Under the pieces are notes generated by a model. It saw only the letters and a list, made by a program, of their open reading frames with translations, searched no databases and had not been told where the DNA came from. Shown in pieces: positions 12,201 to 23,058 of a stretch of 64,000 nt of DNA. The translations under genes and the position numbers were made by a program. Numbering within the stretch: the first letter of the stretch is position 1; every line of letters starts with the position of its first letter. Location: the NCBI GenBank assembly GCA_004026145.2, contig CP034991.1, forward strand, positions 12,916,142 to 12,980,141, given 5' to 3'. The stretch is from Takifugu bimaculatus. Its lineage: Eukaryota; Chordata; Actinopteri; Tetraodontiformes; Tetraodontidae.

Positions 12201-15200
12201 CTCCGTCTCCTGTTGGTTTAAGCCCCGCCTCATTTCCAGCTGGGAGCCGGCGCCGGTGGTTTTCAACACAGTGCTGGACGACAAGAACCCGAGTGCTCGC
12301 TACGTGACCGTGCCGCTCAATCGCCGCGCGGCGAAATCCCTCCGCTGTCGCTTTTTCTTCGCTGACATGTGGATGATGTTCAGTGAGATCTCCTTTCAGT
12401 CAGGTAACAACACACACACACACACACACACACACACATTTTTTTGCATTAAGTTGTGAAGTTTTAACAAACAGAAAATATTTTTGACCCCTTTACGTCG
12501 GTCCATCAGAGGACGCCATTCTCCCGACACAAATGACCCTGATGGTGACTTCACCTACAGCCAAAGATGAGATCACCACGGCAACCACAGGTATGACCTT
12601 TGACGTGCCTGGACGGCATCAAACAGTCCCAGTGAAATGCAGCTACGCGTCTGTTTCCTTTGATGATTCCATAAATCAATGTGAGCAAGGAAGAGGAGCA
12701 TGCACGTTTTTAAAGCAAACTTCTTGGCAGCTGCTTCAAGGACACCTCAAACTCCACCCTCCTCACATCTGGTCTCTTTCCTGCAGCTGCCAGTCCATCA
12801 GCCAATTACCCGCAGGACGACAGCAACACGCCCATTCTGATTGGCTGCCTCGTGACCATCATCCTGCTCTTGGTCATCATCATCTTCCTCATCCTCTGGT
12901 GCCAATATGTCTGCAAGGTACTGGAGAAGGTGAGTGCAAACAGCACCGATGGGACTAAAACTAGACTCTCAAGTTCCAATTTTATGTCATTCTTTACATT
13001 TCTTTTTATTCGCATAAATCCCCTCAAAGTGAGAGAGTGATTTTACAGTAACGAGCGGAGGTTTTTCGCCTGGCTGTGTTCCATTTTTCTGAAAACCGCT
13101 GGCACGCCATTAGAAGCTTTCATATTTACAGTTTGGTCTTGCTCTCAATAAAAAATGAGTCACGCATGACATTCTTCCAAACATTTTCCTAATAGGTTGT
13201 TATAGGTCTGGGGTCCAAGTTTCTGGCCACCTGTCGAAATATGAAGTATTTATCCGAAAGCGTCATAAAGTATAAAGCACGAGCAGCTGTTAGCTGCCAG
13301 TCAGTCAGACATGATTACAAACCAAAGAGGGAATTTTAACAGCCCCATTATTTTCCTTTTTAGGAAAATAATGTCTGCCGCCATTTTACACCAATATTTA
13401 TTACACCAACAAAAGTGTGAAATTAATTATGAAACCTCTAAAAGTATCGCCTCTAAATAGATTGTCTCTGGACTTTTCTGCTCCAGATTGTGATATTTAA
13501 CATTTATTCTCCATAGACATGAAGTGTTTTCATTACTAAAGAAATCAAGCCCCTTTTCCTCCTCCAGGCTCCACGGCGGATCCTGGATGAGGAGGTGACA
13601 GTCCGGCTCTCTTCCTGCAGCGACACCATCATCCTTCAGACGCCGCCGGTGCCCCCTCGCTCCAGCCACGCCCCCTCAGGTAGAAGAATTGCTATTGTAT
13701 TGGCCAAAGCTGAAAGCACAAGGGGGAAATAATCTAAAATCAGACCAGAACCAGTTGAATTGGACAAAAACGGACTCAAACTGGTGCGGTGTTTATTACC
13801 TGCAGAAACCCCCCACAGAGGCAATGTATACAGCTTGCATACAATTTAGTTGTTGTAATGAGGTACCTCCATAGCAACAGAGAGAGCAGAGATTAATTAT
13901 ACGATGCTATTTACGAGACCAAAGCTACTGACAGTTTTAGGAGAAATATCCTCACTTAAGCCTCTCATTGTTTGGATGTTGAGAGCTATAATGATGCATT
14001 GTTTGCAGACATTTCCTGATTTTCTTTTCCTTTCCTCAGGCCTCGCCAACAGCGATCCTCACTATGAGCGAGTTTTCCTGCTGGATCCACAGTACCAGAA
14101 CCCAGCGGCCCTGAGGAACAAGCTGCCAGAGCTGTCACAAAGCGCGGAGGCCTCAGGTAAACCGAACTTTAGCTCTGACCTCCAGGAATAAGGTGAGATG
14201 GCTGGAGAGTTTAAGAAAATGCCAGGGTTGTGAGACAGATGTTCAGGCCCGTCTCATCGCAGATAGAAACTTGTGTCGAGACACGTCACCACAGGAGATT
14301 TGGATTATTGATTCAAAGAGCTGACCTTCAGTCCAACCATCAAATCGCCTCTTTTCTGTCCCCTGCTGGCTTCTCTGCAACACAACAGGCTCTTTACCTC
14401 TCCTGTCAGTTCCCACCTTTGCAATCGGCTTTCAGCTCCTTAAAGTTGGAAAAATCTTGATTAATATCATCACTAAATATTTCAATATGTTTTAATCTAA
14501 TATGTAATGGCAGAGGTCAGAAACTATTTGTTACTTGTCTAATCCAACCTCATTTTTTCAGTGACACATCCTCCTTTTTCCTCTTCTTAGTTCTAGTCTT
14601 ATTTTCTTCATGGCGCTAGTAAAAGGGGCATGTTCATTCTCCAGGTTTTCCTCTCTTTTACCTCCCACTCTTTCTCTCTCTGTCTCCCTGTTCCTTCCTC
14701 ACGCTCCTCCAGCTCTCCTGCTCGGCAATCCTCTCTATGACCTCCTCCTGCTGACATCCTGTCACATGACATCAGGCTGGTTGCTCGGTAAGCTCTGAGA
14801 GGTGTGACTCCCGACATTTTGAAACCCGTCACCTACAAACCAAGGAACAAATCAAATCTAAGGTTAAGAAATGAGACGTTTCTAAGCTGGAGTTGTGCAA
14901 ATAAGACAAATCACACTCTTAAAACAGGTTTACCGTGATGGCGGCGAGTTAAAATCACACATTAATGTCTCCCCGGAAGCTGTGACAGTGCTAATAGTCA
15001 TCTGTCTTTTGTAATAAAGCACGCTTCTCCTCTCCAACAGCCTGTGGGGGAGGCTACGCCGAGCCGGACGTCACCCAGTGCACGCCTCACCAGTGTTTCC
15101 ACAACAGTGCGCCGCACTACGCAGAGACGGACATCGTGAGGCTACAAGGCGTCACTGGCAGCAACATGTATGCTGTTCCCGCCCTCACTGTGGACTCCCT

Positions 15201-16603
15201 CACCAGGAAGGACATCTCAGCCGCTGAGTTCCCGCGGCAACAGCTGATCTTCAGGGAGAAGCTGGGGGAGGGACAGTTCGGAGAGGTCAGTTTAAACCCC
15301 TTGAGGATGAAGAAGGAAACATCAAGATATGGAGAGTAAACTCTTTAACTTCTGCAGGTCCACCTGTGTGAGGCCGAAGGTCTCCCAGAATTCCTGGGTG
15401 AGGGGTCGCCCCTTCCTGAGAGAAATGGGTGTTCGGTTCTGGTGGCTGTGAAGCAGCTGAGGGCTGATGCCACCAGCCAGGCCAGGTGTGATGCACAATA
15501 AAGCGAACACTGTACCACTTCTCTCTTTCCCTGCTGCTAAACTCGATGATGCCGTCCTTCCCCTCACACGTCAGGAACGACTTCCTGAAGGAAATCAAGA
15601 TCATGTCCCGTCTGAACGACCCCAACATCATCCGGCTGCTGTGCGTGTGCGTGTCCTCCGACCCGTTGTGCATGGTGACTGAGTACATGGAGAACGGAGA
15701 CCTCAACATGTTCCTTTCGCAGCGAGAGATCGAGAGCACGCTGACACACGCCAACAACATCCCCTCCGTCAGGTTGATATGTCACATTTTATCACGTAAT
15801 GTTCATGCGGGTTACCATGGCGACACTCTCCCTTCTTCCTCCATCCCCCCAGTCTGTCTGACCTCCTTCACATGGCGGTGCAGATCTCATCGGGGATGAA
15901 ATACCTGGCGTCTCTGAACTTTGTGCACCGCGACCTGGCAACCAGAAACTGCCTGCTGGACCGACGCCTCACCATCAAGATCGCCGATTTCGGGATGAGC
16001 CGGAACCTGTACAGCAGCGACTACTACCGCATCCAGGGCCGGGCGGTGCTCCCCATTCGGTGGATGGCCTGGGAGAGCATCCTGCTGGTGAGCTGCTCAA
16101 CAAAACTGAGTAAAGTCCCACGAATGCATATTTGAACCGGCTGAATTCTTTGCCCACCAGGGTAAGTTCACCACAGCCAGCGACGTGTGGGCGTTTGGTG
16201 TCACCCTGTGGGAGATCTTCACCCTGTGTAAGGAGCAGCCCTACAGTCTGCTGTCTGACGAACAGGTCATCGAGAACACTGGCGAGTTCTTCAGGAACCA
16301 GGGCAGACAGGTGAGGACGCTCTGACTCCAGATCTTAATCATCTTCTCTCCCTCAGCTCCAGACAGGGTTTTTTGATCCACTCGCGTTTTTATCAAAAAC
16401 TTGCTGTCCTGTCTTATTTCTCATCTGGAGACTGTTTCATCTCTAATTAAAGCTGTTTTTTTGTCTAGATATTCCTTTATGCCCCCCCACTGTGTCCACC
16501 CTCTCTATTCGAGCTGATGATGCGCTGTTGGGGTCGCGACATATCCGACCGGCCCACCTTTGAGGGACTTTACCAAGCCCTGAGACCCCACGTCAACCAG
16601 TGA
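9277..16603 (+). CDS. ddr1: discoidin domain receptor tyrosine kinase 1
   Basis: A collagen-binding receptor tyrosine kinase of the plasma membrane. Coding exons: 9277-9337, 9457-9559, 10014-10077, 10448-10600, 11057-11204, 11675-11780, 11855-12044, 12157-12403, 12510-12590, 12787-12929, 13568-13679, 14040-14156, 14713-14787, 15041-15285, 15358-15485, 15575-15772, 15853-16087, 16161-16310, 16469-16603. All phases agree and give 896 residues (human DDR1 913, DDR2 855). Visible: signal peptide 1-17; discoidin domain C23-C173; discoidin-like region to about 360; transmembrane helix about 401-422; juxtamembrane region with NPLY at 514-517; kinase with GEGQFGEV from 609, K647, HRDLATRN from 749, DFG 769-771 and activation-loop tyrosines 777, 781 and 782. 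YALGM near the N-terminus and the LLLGNPLY exon point to DDR1; coding exon 12 resembles DDR2. One intron (11781-11854) appears to start with GC. A fish DDR2 duplicate is the less likely alternative. Confidence 0.9.
9342..9450. repeat. CA and TG microsatellites flanking a short intron
   Basis: (CA)n at about 9342-9368 directly follows the donor of the first ddr1 coding exon, and (TG)n at about 9433-9450 directly precedes the next acceptor. The two runs are complementary and could pair in the pre-mRNA across this 119-base intron. Confidence 0.75.
11781..11854 (+). other. ddr1: apparent GC-AG intron of ddr1
   Basis: The exon ending AGAGAAG at 11780 is followed by GCGAGT, and the next exon starts at 11855 after CACGCAG. 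Only this junction keeps the frame (phase 2) and gives the same spacing between the YDG and GGxGQL motifs as in human DDR1. The nearby GT at 11785 would end the exon in phase 0, and no matching phase-0 acceptor is present. The intron is only 74 bases. Confidence 0.65.
12410..12438. repeat. (CA)n microsatellite in ddr1 intron
   Basis: A pure CA run immediately after a ddr1 splice donor. Confidence 0.85.
14040..14156 (+). other. ddr1: ddr1 coding exon 12, DDR2-like juxtamembrane exon
   Basis: Encodes part of the cytoplasmic juxtamembrane region with the pattern Y-E-R-V-F-L-L then Y-Q-N-P and N-K-L-P-E-L. This matches the human DDR2 juxtamembrane stretch (YDRIFPL, YQEP, RKLPEF) better than DDR1. 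It is 117 bases with phase 1 on both sides, so skipping would keep the frame. Confidence 0.75.
14713..14787 (+). other. ddr1: ddr1 coding exon 13, DDR1b-type NPxY cassette exon
   Basis: A 75-base exon, phase 1 on both sides, encoding ALLLGNPLYDLLL and a short tail. Human DDR1 has LLLSNPAY in the 37-residue insert that is present in isoform b and spliced out of isoform a; that NPxY motif is known to recruit the adaptor Shc. The same arrangement here implies conserved alternative splicing, although use of the exon cannot be seen from DNA. Confidence 0.75.
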
Positions 16604-19090
16604 GCTGCGACCGCTGGGATCCGTGCCGCTCCGGCTTCTCCTCAGAGGAGAGCTGGTCCGTCTCTGAAGTCCTGAGTGACGGAGGACAGAAACATTACTG
16701 CGAGAGTGGGTCGCCGTCAGCAGAAATGAAGACACTGCCGGCGTTGGTTTTCTTGGTGTTAAGGGAACCAATTCTCTCTTCTTAGCGATGGAAAAGGCAA
16801 AGCCAGTTTCACTTGGATGAAAGACTTTTTTTTGCCTTTTCTTAATAAGTTAATTCATTTTAAACTTTTATGGATGTTTATTCTGTGTTTTTGTTTCATA
16901 ATAAGATGTTTTTCACCTACGGTGTTATTAACATTTGCATTTTTTCTTTTTCTTTGCTTTAAACTGGACGGACTCTATAGTCTTGCTATTTTCTGCTCTC
17001 CCTGTGGTTTTTACTATTATTGTAAAGCACTGTCCATGTCCCTTCGTCAGTCGTGTCCATATATTAACCCACACTGGAGTTCGAGCTGGGGTCAAAAATT
17101 GTAGCGTAGCTCAGTTGTATCTCTATTTTTATTTCTCATTGTCGCTGTGGATGTGAATGTTGTTTTTTTTGGGATTCACATCATGGTGTCAGGAGATTGA
17201 AAATTCTGTGATGTACAGAGCTTAAAGCTTTCAGAGAGTTCGCGATGGAAGAGGTGGAGGCACAATGCAAGTAAACAACAGCTGTTGCATCGTTCTGTTG
17301 CCAAAGATGACATATAAGAAGATATTTGCATGAGTTTATAGTAAATAGTGGCTTACTATGCTTTATAAATGCCTTACAGAATATTTGCAACACTGGTACT
17401 GTGAGCCTGTGGAGTAATCAACCGTGGGAGGCAGACCTTCACTCAGTGTCTCATTACAGCTGGTTTTGCTTTCTGTTTTTTTTCTTTCTTTCTACAGCAA
17501 CAGTTAAATGAACTACACACTGTTAGATCTGATCAAACTAGGCTGACGGTAGGAGCACATGAGCTGCATCTCTGCTAGCTAGTCTCTCCAGGATGTCACT
17601 CTTTCCTCTTTTAACGTGCAGACAATTCCTAATCGTGATGGCAGGGGGCGCTGTAACACGTCCCAACAGTTGGCTTTCCAGTAACTTTCCAGGAAGGGTT
17701 GAAAATCCCACATTCCCCTTGAATAAAAATACCTAAAATATCTAACAATTTGTGGTTGCCCCACAATGGCAATTTGATCAGAAGCCTGATTTAATCTACT
17801 AAAGCTCATGATTGACAGCAGAAATTCCTGGAGATGCTGGTTGGCTGGCATACATTTATAATAGTTAATGGTTTGATTGTTTCTATCCCACTGGGACAAC
17901 ACAAGATGCACAGAGATCACACAAGCACAAGATCTTTAAGTAACGTTAGCAGTTTTCTTTTGCTTGAACAGGGATATGCCGCATGCCAAATCTTCTGTTG
18001 AATCTTTGGTATCTGGTAGTGTATTTACACTTACACAGTCCTGAAGCTGTTACAAAATGAGCTTCCACTTATAATCACTTTCTGTCACACACGTGCACTC
18101 AAACACTGTTAGCTTGCAGCAAACACCATTTAAAATGCAATCTGCTCATCGGAATACTCTTAGGTCTGCAATCTGCTTAGTCACCGCACGCATTATCGTA
18201 CCAAACAGGGTCCTCTGATGCTAACTAAGCTAACAGTCACAAAAGCTACAGTTGATGATAATTAGGCATGGAAAGGTAATGTTCAGCAGACAGGACAGAG
18301 ACAGCAGTTATATCATGTTCACTATGATTTTGGATGTGCTTTTAAATTCACAGTTGTGTGTGTAAAAGTGATCGACCACAGCAAAGAGAGGTTGGTTGGA
18401 TTATGTTAAGTTTGAGTACATTTTTTAGTGTTTATGTGGTTATCTGTACTGTACCTTAACACTTCTGTGTGTGTGTGTGTGTCTGTCTGTCTTTAAGAAA
18501 AAATGTTTCTGTATGTTTAAATATTATTGACATTCCTTTGAGCACTGGGATCTAGTTGGGATTAAAGTGGTTAACCAGAAATATTGCCATGTGACTAAAT
18601 AAGGGAGAGATTTATTTTCTTTTTTTAGTTGTTTACTTTTTAAGCGGCCATGAAAAGGACAGCGAGTAGGGAAACCACTAAACTCCATCTCCCAGAGTCC
18701 TTTGCTACAGTGAGCCTGTGTATTTTTTATTTTGATTCTATTAGAGAGAGATTAGTCTTACGGTTTGATCGTGTACAGTATAAGTGATATATAATGTCTT
18801 TAGTGTGTGAATGCAGACAGGAAGTGATCATTGTTATTGATTAATTATCAGAATTTATTGTAGCAATATTTCAATGCTTTTTTCTGTTCTGGAAAGATTT
18901 GAGGTTTTGCTTTAAAAGAAATGAAGCAGATTTCACAATAGATTAAGTCATTTTTTATGTACATAGGCCTGTAGCTGTGTATATTAATATATATTGGGAG
19001 TCAAAAACTGTGCTAGTCCCAAATATTTTCAATTCTGTATGCTTTCTTAGTGTGATTTTCTTATAATAAACAGCGAAACACGGTAGTGGA
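16604..19090 (+). other. ddr1: ddr1 3' UTR
   Basis: No coding sequence follows the stop codon at 16601-16603. The first well-placed polyadenylation signal is AATAAA at 19065-19070. The stretch is AT-rich, with a TG run at about 18466-18482 and a CTCF-like motif at 17637-17652. A 2.5 kb 3' UTR is long but plausible; an earlier cleavage site cannot be excluded. Confidence 0.55.
19065..19070 (+). terminator. ddr1: polyadenylation signal AATAAA (ddr1)
   Basis: Canonical hexamer in AT-rich DNA at the end of the inferred ddr1 3' UTR, with no other gene before lox. Confidence 0.5.
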
Positions 19091-22000
19091 GTCCTTATTT
19101 CTTCAGTTTAAAATCCAGGGCAAGGTTTATAAGATTTTCACAATTAGAGTGTTGTGCTGATTTCCATAAAGCAGAGCACGTAGTAGAAGTTTGGACCATT
19201 TTAACCGATGATTCTGAAGTGAAATTACGAAAGAATTTTCTTCACGTTCTTCCACCTACACTACTGCCTGATGCCAGCAGGGGGCGACAAAGTAACTACA
19301 ACGCTTTTCCTACATTCAGACGTATTCATACAGACTGGGTAAAAAGGAAAGATCCCTCAGGTGGCAAAAGTGACACCCGTGATATTCTAGGTCTCCACAA
19401 ACCAATCTTGGAAGTCAAGGTAAGGCAGTTTTATCTGCTCCTCTGTTTCCATGGTAACAGTGCATCTGTTCAGTTTTATCAACAAGCCTCATGATGAGGA
19501 GAAAAGTAACTCACTGGCACTGATGGTTTACCACATTTTCAGAGGAATTCTAGTAAAGCTGTTAATTAAAGCATATTTTATTTTAAAAACTTAAGAATTG
19601 GAGGTCAGCTGATGCCAAATTAGCATCATTGGATTGAGCACGTCAGGAAAACCACTTGAAGCCTTTCAAAGCAGCTGCAGGTTCAACCATTAACTGTGAA
19701 AACACTTATATGTAATGAACAAAGTGGGACAAATGTCAGAAAAAGGGGAGTCTGTCATGAATTAGAAACTTCTGAAGTCCAGGCACCATTGTTCCCAGTG
19801 TGTTTTTCATCACCATAAAGTCAGAGCGAAAAGTTCTGCTCCTTTGGAAGAGCTCAGAGGTTTACCACCAATCAGTTTAGGGAAGAAAGATGAAATAAAA
19901 GTTCAGTTTTCAAAAATCATTAGCGTTTTCAGGACGGGGCTATTCTTTCCCTTTCAGAGAACCACATTTGCTGCAATTATCTTTGGCAGGAACAAAACCT
20001 AAAATGATGGAAACTGAAACCAAACGCTTGATTGCAGTTGTGGGCACAAAAATGGCAGCTTGTAGAGAGCTAAAAAAAAAAATCTGACTTTAAATACAGT
20101 ATATGAGGATATAGTCGAACGTGCCTCTGAAGAAAAAACTCTTGGCAGATGAAAAAATGATAAGTGATGCATTGAAATGACCATGAAAAGAGCTTTTATG
20201 TGCTCACTGTAAACCGTAGGGATGCTGGAGGAGGCCTGACCAAGCCCTGGCTGGAATGGTGGAGCTGCTGCGTTCCGCTCCTGAGGTGAATGTTAATTTA
20301 GTGAGAAATGTGACACATCAGCCAACACAGAAACAGGCCCATGCATTTTTTTTTATTAATCATAATTTATCATTTAAGCAGAATGTGACAGAATAACAAA
20401 AAAGAGGAGAAACATCAAAAATGACACTGTCCTCCACAGCAGAGCCAGATGGACAGGTCGACAAGGTCAAAAACGTGTTTTCCTCAGGAGGTACTGCAGG
20501 AGGTGTTTCACGTGTCTAATGTGTTAAATGAAGGTGTGGCGTTCATCAACGTCACCGCATCGAGTCTTTAACACCTTTTTACAGGCCAGACCGTGCAGGG
20601 ATTCTCCACTGCAGCCAAACAAACATGAAAACTACCTGACTGTGCTCCGGGCATCATGTTGGGAATGTGAAATTTAGGGAAGTGGGAATATATTCTTCCG
20701 CCTCTTTGTCTTTGCAGATTAAAGGCCATGCTGCTGCAGATGCAATGCAGCATTGTTGTGTTTTGTGTTTCCATGGCTCTTTACGTGCTCTGTGTGTAGG
20801 AGGCCCCTCCAGGTGGGCAGCCCTCATTATGAAGCTGTTTAAACCGCTCAGATCAGACCGACACCTGCTTCTCATTGGAAACAGCAGCCGCGGCCGCCTC
20901 ATATTCCTGAAAGGGAAGTGCAGCGCTGCGATAAAGTCAGCCCGCCTTTGATGTTTTACACAAATGTCATAAAAAGTAGCTCTTGTACAGCTTGAGCACT
21001 TTTTCCAAATGTGTAGTAGGAAACATTTGAGCTGCATACACATGTGGCCTCTGTAGGTGAGCTGCATGCCGCCATTCTGCTACTGGAGGAAGAAATGGAG
21101 TAACTCCTGCCACATAAAGCCCACTTGTGACCAGGAGTGTTCATTCATCCATTCAAAGGATATTCTGGTGTATGACTTGGCAAAATGTACCTTTTATGTA
21201 TCACCACTATTATTTGTTAAATAATCTTGAAGAAAAGTACAAGAAACAGAAATTATAAAATTAAATCAAACTCGAAACAGACCAACATCTGGTAATAGAA
21301 GTATTGCAATGGTGCTGCGCCGTGCAGTTCCGGATTTGACCGCTAGATGCTACCATTGAGAAACTTTCCTAAAAATGAGCACTCAGACATCGAGAATGAC
21401 TCTACCATTGTTTTTGCTTTAAATTAGGAATAACTGATACTTCTGATGCAACTTTTACCAGAAAATCATCATAACACTACTTAGAACCCCTTGTTTCTGT
21501 TTTTTAAACGTTATAGGAGATGTTATCATCATGTTGATGTTTATTAATCTAATAGCTTCAGAAAAGTTAGAAATATTGGGAAAAAACCTAAAGGCGTAAA
21601 GATGAAGCATCCTCATTTCTTCCAGATGTAATAGGTAAACTTAATATTTGTTTGTAATTTGTTTTGGGAGCAGAAAACCTGAATTTGCTTGGTCCGATAA
21701 CTCCGGACTGCGACGGGCCGATGAAGTCATCACAGTTGGTGAAGCGGCTGATGGTTAGCAGATGTTCTGGTTTGTGCTTCAGGGGGACAGACGGAATGTT
21801 CACTGTAGACTTGAAACAAATGCTGAGGTACGTCTCTGCAACATAATGAAACAGGACAATGGCAGGACAGTGTAAACACGCACAGGCTCAGTATGTGGCC
21901 CATTTGATGAAAACTGGTTGTTCCTTTCGGCTCTAAATGCATCATGTTATAGTTTTATTGTGTTGCAACATCCAAAAATCGCCTACAATGGATTGAAACA

Positions 22001-23058
22001 TCAGCAAAAAAATACTTCATATGATTTATATCTATAGGTTTTAAATGTGTTGCACATTTTGTGTACTCTTTCTTCAGTTGTTTGAGTTAGCATGTTTGCA
22101 CCACCACCATGTCCACTTTGTATTGTGGAGGTTTTCTGTATATGTATGTGACACATCTCCCCTATAAACATGGATGGAACTACCAACCTTCTCCAGAGGA
22201 CAGAAGATCAGACATGTCTTGGTATCTAACAGGGGGTTGTAAACTCTTTTTTAGCAAATGGATTCTTTGGATGTCACTTGAAGTAACTTAAAAAGGTGTG
22301 TTAAAAGAGAAAGTGCAGCTATGTGTGGCATGTGTGTGCGTAGCAGGTGGTGTGCTTTTAAAGTGCGTGAGGAGGAAACTTCTCAGTTGGTAAACGCGTC
22401 GATTTCAGCCTTTTCTTTTTTTAAAGCATCCTGAGTGCTCAGCAGGGGTGAGAGGGGCCAGTAAAAAGAAACAAAAGCATCTTGCTTGGATTGCTTACGG
22501 ACGAGGTTCCATGCGCAGGAAAGGAGGGAGACAGTAAAACCAGAAAAGACGTGCTCGTGTTGCGTTTACCTGTAGAGAAACTGTAACGACTACCCTGCAG
22601 CATGGCCTGCAGCATGTTAAGCAGGCAGCTGAAACCTGAGCGGAAGGTTTTTTACCAGGATGGACATTCCAGACTTCCATACCCAAGTGCCAGGCTGGAT
22701 TCAGAGGTCATTAAACCACAAGGAAAAAGCCTCCTTTTCATTTTTAAGTCGTTAATTTGCCTGATTGTGCAGAAAACATTAGCCAGAGCTTTTCAAAAGA
22801 ATAAATCTACATTTGTTGCAGCCTCTAACATTTTCCAGGCACCGTGATGCTCTAAATGAATGAAAAAGGCTGGGTTTATTCAGCAAAAGCCTGATTTTAA
22901 GTCTTGTTCATCATTAAGCATCTTCCCCCTCCCTCTTTCGCACCCCCCTTTCTCCTTCCCTTTCACTCCCTCTCTTCCTCTACCTCTACCTCCCTTTCTC
23001 CTTCTCTTCTCCTTCAGCTGTTGCGCTGCACTTGAATGAACCCTATTTATTTTAAATA
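19091..23058. other. ddr1-lox intergenic region
   Basis: Four kilobases without a recognisable gene. A CTCF-like motif lies at 19273-19288, just beyond the end of ddr1. The last 140 bases before lox are strongly pyrimidine-rich (about 22,920-23,020) and include TTCTCCTTCAG, which could be an acceptor for an upstream untranslated lox exon. I see no further named element. Confidence 0.4.
19273..19288 (+). promoter_or_regulatory. candidate CTCF motif between ddr1 and lox
   Basis: GCCAGCAGGGGGCGAC matches the CTCF core consensus at essentially every fixed position. It lies about 200 bases past the ddr1 polyadenylation signal, a natural place for a gene-domain boundary. Motif match only. Confidence 0.45.

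Noticed and set aside
9277..16603. Calling the receptor a DDR2 duplicate
   Set aside because: The NPxY cassette exon, the YALGM N-terminus and the region before PHYAETDIV favour DDR1, although exon 12 is DDR2-like.
17579..17920. 113-codon minus-strand open frame in the ddr1 3' UTR
   Set aside because: No recognisable protein family and no upstream promoter or splice structure; possibly an old repeat, not callable as a gene.
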